From positions 1 to 64,000 of the forward strand of contig JAPWHL010000003.1 of assembly GCA_027214255.1 (NCBI GenBank): a stretch of DNA of 64,000 nucleotides, in the 5' to 3' direction. How positions within the stretch are numbered: the stretch's first letter is position 1; every line of letters begins with the position of its first letter. The notes under the pieces were generated by a model, which saw nothing but the letters and a program-made list of their open reading frames with translations, did no database searches and was not told the origin of the DNA. Source of the DNA: Roseovarius aestuarii. GTDB taxonomy: Bacteria > Pseudomonadota > Alphaproteobacteria > Rhodobacterales > Rhodobacteraceae. A program made the translations under genes and the position numbers. Shown here piece after piece: positions 16,201 through 23,358 of the stretch.

Positions 16201-18133
16201 CGAAGAGGTTCCAGATGATGCCCGGATTTCACCGGTGACGTTGAATGGCCTGACACTTTTGGGGGTTCGCTTGAACCCGACAAGCATAACCCGGCGGCGG
16301 ATGCTTTGGATTGAAACATGGTGGTCCATCGACCAGCCAGTGGATGATGATAGGCGGATAAGTTACATCGGGGTTCCAAAAAGCAAAACACAATTTGCCA
16401 CTTGGGGGCACGGTATGGATCATGACCCCTGTGATTGGATGCAACCAACCAGCCGATGGGTACCGGGCAAAATCTATCGCGACTATTATGGGGTCCGCCC
16501 CCCTCAAATGAAACAGTTGAAAAATCTGCCTCTTCAGATCGAGGTCCGCGTTGTTGGCCGCTCGCCCAGTACAGACTGTTATGTTCATCCCGTGTTAGTG
16601 CCCGTGCGGATTCCGGTTTTGGACAAGGAGAAAAACCTTCAATATCGAACTGAATTCCCAGGTCTGAGTGAGAAAGTCACAGCGGGAACGACTTGGACTG
16701 CGGAACAGATTCAGTCAATTACGGGCGGGCGTTGGCTCACTGCGCCGCCGAAGGGTTGGTTCGTGTCTTCTGTGGTGAATGGTCAAAAACACATTGGAAT
16801 GCGTTCTTCTCCGACGTTGTTTGTTGCACATACAAATTATGAACGGGCGTTGCATGAAGGCTCAACCAGCGCGGTTAAGACCTTAGGTGATCGCCACCCT
16901 CTTGTTGCAAAATATGCGGCAAAACTGGCGGGTGCGATTGTCAGCAAGCCGATAGAAAACGTGCCGGAAGGGTTTCCTTTGCTTCAGGTTAAGGACCCGA
17001 TCAAAGCTCATATTGAATTGGGCCTCGCGGCCCGGCAGCGCTATAAGGGGCCCGTGATTGCCGTCACCGGGACGGTGGGAAAATCATCAACTGTTGGCCT
17101 TCTTGAAACGCTTTTTGATGCTGACCGTTGTCTGAAAAGCATCGACAACTACAATTCTCGAGTAGGGGTGCCGATACAGCTGTCCAGCCTTGCACCCGAC
17201 AACCAAGCCGCCATACTGGAAATAGCGCAATCCGCTTTGTGGATGCAGCGCGGACCAATCACGCGGCAAATCCGCCCGACGATATCCATTATCACCGAAA
17301 TCGGCCTGTCACAGACAGATCGCATGATTAAAACAACGCAGGACGCGGCGCGTTGGAAATCGCACATTTTCGATGGTTTGACGCCTGACGGAGTAGCGAT
17401 AATTGGTGAGCATCTAACGCATTTTGACCAGATCCATGCTGACGCCGCCAATCATGCCAAGGAGGTGGTCACCTTTGGAACAAGCCCGGATGCTACATTG
17501 CGCATTCTGGATCAGTCGCAAGAAAACTGTGGCACACGGATGAAACTGCAAATTGCCAAGCAGGTTCACGATGTGACTTTGCCCTTCGTCAATCAGGGCA
17601 TGTTGCGTAACGCGTTAACCGTTTTGGCCGTAGGTCACGTTCTTGGACGCGAGTTAAATGAAACCGCTAAGAGATTTGACTTGTACAGGCCAGAAGAGGG
17701 GCGATTGGATCTGTATGACTGTTTTTTGAACGGAAAGAATATTCAGGTATTGGATGACAGTTGGAACGCAACGACCCTTTCCATGCTAAATGCTTTCAAA
17801 GAGCTGGGGCGACATGACGTTGCAGGAAGAAAGATCGCCGTTTTGGGTCGCATCGTTCATCTGGGTAGCAAGTCGGCGATGCTTCACGCTTCTTTGGCCC
17901 AGCCACTATTGGAATCGGGCGTTGATTTGGTGCTGACGCATGGCGAGGACATGAAACACCTGCGCAAGGTGTTGCCCAAATCGGTTCTGGGCGGGCATTT
18001 CACCACGACAGCGGAGTTGATGCGCGAAGTAGAGGCATTGGTCGAGCAAGGTGATTTCGTACTGCTGAAAGGTTCGCGACGGGACTCAGATTTTGGAGAT
18101 TTGGCAAGCGGGTTTGGCAAAGGTCGAAGGTGA
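13220..18133 (+). CDS. Giant fusion: alpha/alpha-toroid region, CapA-like domain and MurF-like peptide ligase
   Basis: 1637 residues, no signal peptide. Residues about 80-250 are unrecognised. About 255-610 look like an alpha/alpha-toroid (six-hairpin type) domain, with repeated helix pairs such as LRHASTIYAMLEAWEVTR. About 640-930 are a CapA (PgsA-type) metallophosphatase-like domain: GGDVNLGRR with Asp645, NLECVVS, TVANNHSGDYG, VIVAVHWG, ASAHCLQG. About 950-1140 are unknown beta-rich sequence. About 1150-1637 are a complete MurF-like ligase: N-domain with ITGGRW, P-loop TGTVGKSS at 1283-1290, NYNSRVGVP, DDSWNATTLSM and LLKGSR. CapA and a Mur ligase are separate subunits in poly-gamma-glutamate synthesis, so an amide-ligating role on a polymer or surface glycan is likely. 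The start has only a weak GAGGG site. Substrate unknown. Confidence 0.8.
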   Translation: MAKKMRPGHLQLMQQRAARTKALRLQKLRNLNRDLDRLPSPLDAYPVSSLDALLETAKVELKNSLNRTSDAQNDTVAPLRVFFSFTDATERAQVVNFTGQDLNDVWDQMGAWLRTENKILQETRWLRVDWVDKIWPLSWKSCQNAIKASKRNYFRYGISLDRDFECAFLEQELHANAMLYLGGDIPHGELNQKNFLIYGRARYGKAFVLPKDQEQIVYLFATKGIFLQAGQGPVALHGFSGGTEGRDTGRRELGVLDKTTVESLIDQSSRFLGAQVDSKGRFVYGLHPCFDREIKAYNTLRHASTIYAMLEAWEVTRNRGLKAAIDRSLKFLTQELIRTYPIENSDPVAYLLDVNKEIKLGGNAVCLLALVKYTELTSDEKYLGLLEKLAAGILRMQNPTTGQLYHVLNSDDLTVKEKFRIIYYDGEAAFGLMRLYGLTNDNRWIHAVEKAFDYFIAQKHWKIHDHWLSYCVNELTLYRPEERYFEFGILNVNGHLDFVIERITTFPTLLELMMAAHKMIVRLHDSDEHRHLLKRIDLEKFYCALEVRARHLLNGFFWPEFAMFFKNPQRIVGSFFIRHHSFRVRIDDVEHYLSGYVAYLNHYLGAKHGVGDAFLEAPQDQPSGPQKTEAEPPLPADATLAWGGDVNLGRRQHYRARQIGYGNVLAIPELRSADLSIVNLECVVSNLGEQGAKKGEGGPYYYRARPEMLQALASAQINMVTVANNHSGDYGANALLQQKEILDGLGIVSAGSGPNRDAAFRPEICQAGNLRVAVFSVDSTQHRFAATDDTAGTAYLPLQNADAWQACFESRIAAAKLQADLVIVAVHWGANNAKDPSKDEINIGHKLIDLGADAVMGASAHCLQGIEIYNNKPIIYDAGDLLFDSVRTQFADGGLFRLGLSTQGVRWVEFIPVGIGFGFSQRLEGEAAQAVVQRYKETCQRLGTTLQTDTDRGFVSLLPASKETTPIERRVPCVSEYNLGALEAYRAQPCSGQVEEVPDDARISPVTLNGLTLLGVRLNPTSITRRRMLWIETWWSIDQPVDDDRRISYIGVPKSKTQFATWGHGMDHDPCDWMQPTSRWVPGKIYRDYYGVRPPQMKQLKNLPLQIEVRVVGRSPSTDCYVHPVLVPVRIPVLDKEKNLQYRTEFPGLSEKVTAGTTWTAEQIQSITGGRWLTAPPKGWFVSSVVNGQKHIGMRSSPTLFVAHTNYERALHEGSTSAVKTLGDRHPLVAKYAAKLAGAIVSKPIENVPEGFPLLQVKDPIKAHIELGLAARQRYKGPVIAVTGTVGKSSTVGLLETLFDADRCLKSIDNYNSRVGVPIQLSSLAPDNQAAILEIAQSALWMQRGPITRQIRPTISIITEIGLSQTDRMIKTTQDAARWKSHIFDGLTPDGVAIIGEHLTHFDQIHADAANHAKEVVTFGTSPDATLRILDQSQENCGTRMKLQIAKQVHDVTLPFVNQGMLRNALTVLAVGHVLGRELNETAKRFDLYRPEEGRLDLYDCFLNGKNIQVLDDSWNATTLSMLNAFKELGRHDVAGRKIAVLGRIVHLGSKSAMLHASLAQPLLESGVDLVLTHGEDMKHLRKVLPKSVLGGHFTTTAELMREVEALVEQGDFVLLKGSRRDSDFGDLASGFGKGRR

Positions 18134-18256
18134 TGTTCGCTGACTAAGCAAGTCATATCCAGCACCGCAAGCGTCCGTTCTGACCCAAGGAGGTTGGGAT
18201 GGTAAGCCAATCAGATCAAATCTGGCTGCGCGCCACAAAATTAACACAATCACGGT

Positions 18257-18290
18257 ACATACCTTTAGGTGTAAAGATTCTAAAGTATGT
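18257..18290. promoter_or_regulatory. Bulged inverted repeat upstream of receiver-domain gene
   Basis: ACATACCTTTAG (18257-18268) pairs with CTAAAGTATGT (18280-18290) apart from one bulged base, with an 11-base loop. It lies in the 321-bp gap after the fusion gene. It could be an operator or part of a leader; there is no T-run. Confidence 0.35.
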
Positions 18291-18313
18291 AGATCAGGGA
18301 GGTGCACGTTCCC

Positions 18314-18373
18314 AGTGATAAGAAAACCTTTGAAGCCCAAGGGCTTCCAGAGTCTCCTCTTATCATGATCACT
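18314..18373. other. Nested inverted repeats, candidate structured RNA or leader
   Basis: An outer 8-bp pair TGATAAGA (18316-18323) / TCTTATCA (18358-18365) encloses a tight 7-bp pair GAAGCCC / GGGCTTC (18332-18338, 18341-18347). It lies about 80 bp before the receiver-domain gene. It may be a folded 5' leader or a regulator site; not assigned to any known RNA family. Confidence 0.35.
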
Positions 18374-18454
18374 CATACTTTCCCAAACCTGACCTCCAGT
18401 GCTGATGAACAAATGGAGGCCGTAATTGTCAAAACTAGAAGGTGAGATGGCAAA

Positions 18455-19411
18455 ATGAGAATTCTAGCCGTGGATGACAATCCGTTTATTCGTGACTTTC
18501 TCCCAAGAATATTGGAGCAAGAGAACTTTCCGAACGTTGTCACCGCAGCTTCTGGGGCGTCCGCGCTCGACATACTGGCGACATCGGGCCAACAATTTGA
18601 TTGTTTGTTGTTGGACATTGTGATGCCCGGCATGGACGGCATTACTCTTTGCAGAAACATCCGGACCATCGAGGAATACCGCCATACCCCCATAATCATG
18701 CTGACGCTGAATTCTGACGGAGAGTCCTTGGAGCAAGCTTTCGCAGCGGGTGCCAACGATTACATCACAAAGCCGTTCGAGATTAAAACTATCGCTCACC
18801 GACTAAGGATTGCCGAGAGAATGGTAGTGTCCTCTGAAGAGGAGCGTGCTCTCGCCAGAAGCGAGTTTGAAGAAAATACCGAAGTAGGGCACCATAGTTT
18901 TGGTTTGAATGACGCGTTCCATATTGAAGGTGTCGATCAACTTATCCGAAAGTTCTCACTCGGTAACTTCGTATCAAAAATCCCAAAGGACGATCTGGAA
19001 AACTATCTCGTGTTTGCATGCCAAATTGGGAACGCTGGAGATCTATATTCGAACACGACAAGTGTGGAATTCATAGATGTGCTTTCTACCTTGGCAAAAT
19101 CCGTGTCCATGACGGTAAACTGTGATCGGCTCTTGATGGCGAATTGCGGGGCCGGATCCATTATGTGCATAACTTCAAAGAACAGTCTTTTGTCCCGTCC
19201 CCCAATAGATGCGCTTGTTCAAGAACAATTCGACAAATTCGGCTTGCGCTTTGGTAGCGGGAGAGAGGCAGGGTTGATGATATCAGCCGGAGTGCCGATA
19301 CATCCGAACGCCCATCGGACGCAGCGGGTCCGGACCACATTCGGCAGAGCCGTTGATCGGGCGATAAAGCGCGAGCAAGTCAAGCTGAAGCTTATGAAGA
19401 GAACCGTCTAG
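18455..19411 (+). CDS. Response regulator: receiver domain plus degenerate GGDEF-like C-terminal region
   Basis: 318 residues; start preceded by AAGGTGAGATGGC. The receiver domain (about 1-125) has Asp7-Asp8, phospho-acceptor Asp54 in LLLDIVMPGMDG, Thr84 and Lys106 (DYITKPFE). The C-terminal part (about 150-318) lacks a DNA-binding motif. It contains FGSGREAGLMISAGVPIHPNA, reminiscent of the late GGDEF strand (SxGVA), but no GG[DE]EF signature, so a degenerate or inactive cyclase-like fold is only a suggestion. It stands alone upstream of the Tad pilus operon with the same orientation and may regulate it. No cognate kinase is adjacent; the hybrid kinase at 8617-10599 is a possible donor. Confidence 0.8.
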   Translation: MRILAVDDNPFIRDFLPRILEQENFPNVVTAASGASALDILATSGQQFDCLLLDIVMPGMDGITLCRNIRTIEEYRHTPIIMLTLNSDGESLEQAFAAGANDYITKPFEIKTIAHRLRIAERMVVSSEEERALARSEFEENTEVGHHSFGLNDAFHIEGVDQLIRKFSLGNFVSKIPKDDLENYLVFACQIGNAGDLYSNTTSVEFIDVLSTLAKSVSMTVNCDRLLMANCGAGSIMCITSKNSLLSRPPIDALVQEQFDKFGLRFGSGREAGLMISAGVPIHPNAHRTQRVRTTFGRAVDRAIKREQVKLKLMKRTV

Positions 19412-20262
19412 AATTTTGGCGATTGAACTAGCAAAGCGGTGGGATGTTGATCCGATGGTCGCATCCGCCGCTTTATTGCGGCAATCGAACCTTCTGGCCC
19501 CACGGATCGTTTGCTGCGCCATGTTGCTTGGCTAACCGATACGTGGGGAAACTCCTGTCGATTGCAAGGAATTCTGCCGCAGTGCAGAAATGTGCCGTGA
19601 ATGCCAAATCAGAGGCGAGAGTATTCGATTTCTCATACAAGAAGCTGAGAAAACCGTCAGGCTGGGCTTCGCTCGCCCTTGCGAAACAGGTTCTAAACTT
19701 AGCTTCGCCCAATCAATTCAGGAGTGAACCAATTGGCATGAGCTTTGTCGCTAAGGCCAATTTTCGCTTGGGGGCGAAACGCTTGACCTACTGACCAGTC
19801 AAGGCCGCCTTGAGTTCAGCAGCAAGATCACCGCCGTCGTGCGGTGATACGGGAAAATCGCGATTTGTGCGCCGTTGTCGCGGCGCGTCTCTAAAGCCGA
19901 ATAGTCAAAACACTGGCGGGGTGGGGCGTGTGATTTCACTTTGTTGGAACATTTGTTTGCAGCTCACTTGGCCTGAGGTGCAGGAGGAATTGCCTATTTA
20001 ATGGCCAAAACCAATCTGATGGTATGTATCAAAAGATAGCTATGTGGGAAATCGAATAATACTAAAGTACTGTTTTTGCAAATTAAGCATGCTGTTCGGG
20101 GGAAAATAGATTTTTGTATATTGCCAGCATCGAAAGTCTATGTATTTCAGGTTGTAGACGATTTTTTACCACCCTTGAAACGGGAGGCGTCTGAAAATGC
20201 AACATGGTGTCCTGAGGCTTCGTTTCTACAGGTATCGGCTACCAAAAACAGTGAGAGAAAAC
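19412..20262. other. 851-bp region without a supported gene, upstream of flp
   Basis: Short open frames exist on both strands, but none has a convincing start or a family match. A 40-codon minus-strand frame ending at 19788 reads like the tail of a protein (DGGDLAAELKAALTGQ, stop) and is closed by a stop upstream, so it may be a gene remnant. The last 200 bp are AT-rich and presumably hold the promoter of the pilus operon. Confidence 0.4.
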
Positions 20263-20445
20263 ATGAGCATAAAATTCATCAAACGTTTCATTCAGGACGA
20301 AGATGGTGCGACGGCTATTGAATACGGTCTTTTTGCTGCGCTAATCGCTGCTGTAATTGTTGTTTCGGTTTCCAACATCGGCACTAAGGTCAACGCGGGC
20401 TTTGAAAAAGTTGACGCAGCGCTGCCAGCCGCACCTACGGAATAA
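20263..20445 (+). CDS. flp: Flp/Fap-type pilin subunit
   Basis: 60 residues from the ATG at 20263; an upstream in-frame ATG at 20197 is rejected because it would add residues before the normal short positively charged leader. The sequence has the Flp prepilin motif: a charged leader (MSIKFIKRFIQDEDG), cleavage after Gly, then ATAIEYGL and a hydrophobic helix (AALIAAVIVVSVS). It is the major structural subunit of the Tad pilus used for surface attachment. It is the first gene of the pilus operon and needs a prepilin peptidase, which is not encoded in the window. Confidence 0.93.
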   Translation: MSIKFIKRFIQDEDGATAIEYGLFAALIAAVIVVSVSNIGTKVNAGFEKVDAALPAAPTE

Positions 20446-20463
20446 AAGGTGAGTTTGGGGATC

Positions 20464-21411
20464 ATGTTTTCATGGCGAATTGTGATTGTCGCCTTGATAT
20501 CTGTTGCCCTAGCTTCCGGGGTGGCGTGGGTTAACATTCGGGCAAAGAATGAACCCGCGCTTCCCCCAGCTAAGATGCTTTCGAATAGTTCTTTAGTATC
20601 TATGCGACCTTTCCTTTTCGCTGCCTCCCCAATCGAATCTGGTGACGAAATTACTGTCGAAAGTTTCGAAACTGTCGAAATGCATGCAGAGCAGGCCGGT
20701 GAAAACCTGCTATTGGACACATCCGAAAACCGGATGGGCCTGATACGGCGCACGTCACATCGGTCGATACCGATGGGCACGCCGTTTATCAAATCTGACC
20801 TTGTGGCCATTCCCCGTGTCCCAGCGACACCTGAAGCCGAAGAGGTGAAGGAAACTTCTGTCCGGTTGGGAACTGCGTCTCGGTTGGGGCAGGGGATGCG
20901 CGCCATCGCGCTGCCGGTAACGGGCGAGACGGCTCTGGCAAGGCTTATCTCGCAAAATGATCGTATTGATGTGCTGGTTTCGTACACCCGATATGACGGG
21001 GTCAGGGCTGTGCGGACTGTATTGCGAAACGTGCGTGTCATTGAGACAGATCAGTCTTTTTCGGCGTCTGATCAACCGGGCAATGCAATTCCCAAAACCA
21101 TCACCCTCGAACTTCACCCCGAAGGGGCCAAAGTTCTGGCGCTTGCGATGCATACTGGTGAGCTGGTGTTGGTCCTCAGCGACGAAAGCGCTGATGACAT
21201 GCCGATCATCGCCAATGATGCGCCGATTCTGTCCACTCAGATTTCGGGGGTTCTGATACCGGCCGCTGAAAAAGAAGAACCAACACGCGTCCACGTCTTC
21301 CGAGGAAGCACCAGTGGCTCGACGCGAGGTAACACGGCGAATGAGGCAGTTCCCGGGATTCATCTGGTTCCAAAAGACAGGACACCAAATGTCGCGACTT
21401 CAAGTCAGTAG
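20464..21411 (+). CDS. cpaB: CpaB/RcpC-type Flp pilus assembly protein
   Basis: About 315 residues from the ATG at 20464, chosen because AGGTGAG lies ten bases upstream; an in-frame GTG at 20449 would overlap that site. One N-terminal membrane helix (IVIVALISVALASGVAWV) is followed by an SAF domain (AASPIESGDEITVESF) and the CpaB-specific region (IALPVTGETALARLISQNDRIDVL). It acts in the periplasm with the secretin CpaC. It is 18 bp after flp, and CpaC follows within 21 bp, in the usual alphaproteobacterial order. The C-terminal tail is Ser/Thr-rich and disordered. Confidence 0.9.
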   Translation: MFSWRIVIVALISVALASGVAWVNIRAKNEPALPPAKMLSNSSLVSMRPFLFAASPIESGDEITVESFETVEMHAEQAGENLLLDTSENRMGLIRRTSHRSIPMGTPFIKSDLVAIPRVPATPEAEEVKETSVRLGTASRLGQGMRAIALPVTGETALARLISQNDRIDVLVSYTRYDGVRAVRTVLRNVRVIETDQSFSASDQPGNAIPKTITLELHPEGAKVLALAMHTGELVLVLSDESADDMPIIANDAPILSTQISGVLIPAAEKEEPTRVHVFRGSTSGSTRGNTANEAVPGIHLVPKDRTPNVATSSQ

Positions 21412-21432
21412 TTTTCAAACGTCAGGATAGAC

Positions 21433-22782
21433 ATGTCTCTTAGAACGCTTCCCCTTCGACCACATCTTTCGTTGTTTTGTTTGCTGCTTGGCTTGGTTGC
21501 GATGCCCACCTCGGGCAGGGCGCAAACCACGATTGAAAGCACTGGCCAACCAGTGAAACTTTTTTCTGGCGAAGGGAAATTGATCAAGCTGGATTCGCCG
21601 TCCGAGACGGTGTTCCTCGCCAACCCAGAGATCGCGGATGTCGAGATCAAGTCGCCGAACTTGCTCTATATTTATGGCAAGTCAATGGGCGAGACGACAA
21701 TGTTTGTCATCAATGACGCAGAAGAAGTCACCGTCGCCAGCGCGATCAAGGTTTCCACGAATGTGCAGGCTCTGAATGGTGCGGCGCATGCCGCCGTTCG
21801 TGACGGTAAATTTTCTGTATCCGAAGTTGACGGGGCGCTGATACTGACGGGGCGCGTCGGCACTGTGCGTGATGCTCAACGGATTGAAGACGTGGTTCGG
21901 ACCTTGGCCGGGTCAGAAGTACCCATAGTGAACAGCCTGTCAATTGACACCCCTGCGCAGGTCAACTTGCAGGTCAAGATTGCCGAAGTGTCGCGCACAG
22001 TGACCGAAAACCTGGGCACAAACTGGACTTCTATTTCCGGCGCAGGGTTATCGGGCGGAGCGTCGACTGCGGCGGCCTATGCTTTCGCGTCAAGCTTCCG
22101 CGTTGGAAATTCGCTTCAAAGTGTCTCGCTCGAAGCATTGCGAAAAGAAGGGCTTGTGACGATCCTGTCGGAACCGAATTTGACGGCCCGATCCGGCGAC
22201 AAGGCGTCGTTTCTGGCTGGCGGGCGGTTCCCGTATCAAACGACCACAGGCGAAGACGAAACTAATGTTGTCTTTGAACCTTTTGGCGTAGAGCTGGATT
22301 TCGAACCGGAAGTTTTGCGCTCAAATAAGATCAAGCTCGTGGTAAATACCAAGATCCGTGAACTCGATTTCTCAAGTGGCAGTACAACGAATATCCAGAA
22401 CTTGCCGCTTATTCTGGAGCGCAGCGCGGCGACAACAATCGAGGTGGGCAGTGGTCAGAGTTTTGCCATTGCGGGCCTGTTCAAGGCGACATCCCAACAA
22501 GATGTAAACAAAGTACCCGGTTTGGGGGAAATCCCGCTGCTTGGCGCATTGTTCCGTTCGACAAGTTTTCAAACGGGCGAAACCGAATTGGTGATTATTG
22601 TGACGCCCTACATCGTCGAACCCGGCGCACCCCAGAAATTCAAAACACCTTTGGATAAATTTGCGCCAGCAGATCAGCTGAGCAGATACACGAACGGCGA
22701 CTTTTCGTTGGGGCGGAAAGTGGAAAATGGCCAAGTTTCGGTCAAAGGTATCAATGGCAAAGCGGGGCTATTGCTTCAATGA
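21433..22782 (+). CDS. cpaC: CpaC/RcpA secretin of the Tad pilus
   Basis: 449 residues with a signal peptide (core FCLLLGLVAMPTSG, cleavage near GRAQ). The N-terminal periplasmic region (about 35-165) has the T2SS-N/BON-like pattern (IYGKSMGETTMFVIN; TGRVGTVRDAQRIEDVV). The C-terminal secretin domain (about 220-415) has the hallmark VPGLGEIPLLGALFRS and a terminal LVIIVTPYIVEP. It forms the outer-membrane ring for the Flp pilus. The stop overlaps the start of cpaD by 4 bp. Length is normal for the family. Confidence 0.93.
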   Translation: MSLRTLPLRPHLSLFCLLLGLVAMPTSGRAQTTIESTGQPVKLFSGEGKLIKLDSPSETVFLANPEIADVEIKSPNLLYIYGKSMGETTMFVINDAEEVTVASAIKVSTNVQALNGAAHAAVRDGKFSVSEVDGALILTGRVGTVRDAQRIEDVVRTLAGSEVPIVNSLSIDTPAQVNLQVKIAEVSRTVTENLGTNWTSISGAGLSGGASTAAAYAFASSFRVGNSLQSVSLEALRKEGLVTILSEPNLTARSGDKASFLAGGRFPYQTTTGEDETNVVFEPFGVELDFEPEVLRSNKIKLVVNTKIRELDFSSGSTTNIQNLPLILERSAATTIEVGSGQSFAIAGLFKATSQQDVNKVPGLGEIPLLGALFRSTSFQTGETELVIIVTPYIVEPGAPQKFKTPLDKFAPADQLSRYTNGDFSLGRKVENGQVSVKGINGKAGLLLQ

Positions 22783-23333
22783 ATATGATCTTTGTAACCG
22801 CGCGGGCGTGGCTGATTGTTCTGTCGATGGGGTTGGCACTTTCTGCCTGCGACAAGCCAGAGCCACAGGTCGGCGCTGTTGACCGGTTGTCTGCATCTTA
22901 TGTCGAGGTTCAGCATCGTTACAATTTTGCCGCCAAATCAGGCTCATTGTCCAGTGCCGAGCGCCGAGCGATCAACAGCTTTCTCAAAAGGCAGGCATTG
23001 CGAAACAACGATGTCATCATCGTCACTATCCCAACTAGTGGCGCGCCCCAAACGGATGCCGCGCGTCGTCAAACCATACGCGCCGCATTGGCATTGGTGC
23101 CATCGCAAGTTCGCATCGGTATGGACGAAAACCTTGCCGCGTTTCCAACGGTTCGACGGCAGACGGGCATTATACGTGTTGCGCGCCCTGTGGGCATTCG
23201 GGTCGATTGCGAGCCGGGCATCGCGGATCTGGGTTGTGCCAGCGCGATCAACTTGGCGGTCATGATTCATGATCCCAGTGATGTCTTGGCTGCGCCCCAG
23301 ACGGCCACGACAGCGTCCACGACGCCTCAATAA
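22779..23333 (+). CDS. cpaD: CpaD-type pilus assembly lipoprotein
   Basis: 184 residues. A lipoprotein signal is clear: hydrophobic segment then lipobox LSAC at about residues 21-24. The mature part contains the CpaD family pattern (RRAINSFLKRQALRNNDVIIVTIP and a DLGCASAINLAVMIHDPSDVL segment near the end). CpaD is an outer-membrane lipoprotein that supports the secretin. It starts inside the last codons of cpaC and is followed by cpaE after 25 bp. The C terminus is a short Ala/Thr-rich tail. Confidence 0.88.
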   Translation: MNMIFVTARAWLIVLSMGLALSACDKPEPQVGAVDRLSASYVEVQHRYNFAAKSGSLSSAERRAINSFLKRQALRNNDVIIVTIPTSGAPQTDAARRQTIRAALALVPSQVRIGMDENLAAFPTVRRQTGIIRVARPVGIRVDCEPGIADLGCASAINLAVMIHDPSDVLAAPQTATTASTTPQ

Positions 23334-23358
23334 CAAATCGAGTCTCAGGGAGAGTTTC

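Noticed and set aside
19733..19756. Sigma-54-like TGGCATG-N4-TTGT sequence before flp
   Set aside because: It matches the consensus only partly, is about 500 bp from flp, and no enhancer-binding regulator gene is nearby.
19444..19794. Possible 116-residue protein between the receiver gene and flp
   Set aside because: Composition is unlike real proteins (many Cys, Arg and Trp), there is no family pattern, and the overlapping opposite frame is equally open.
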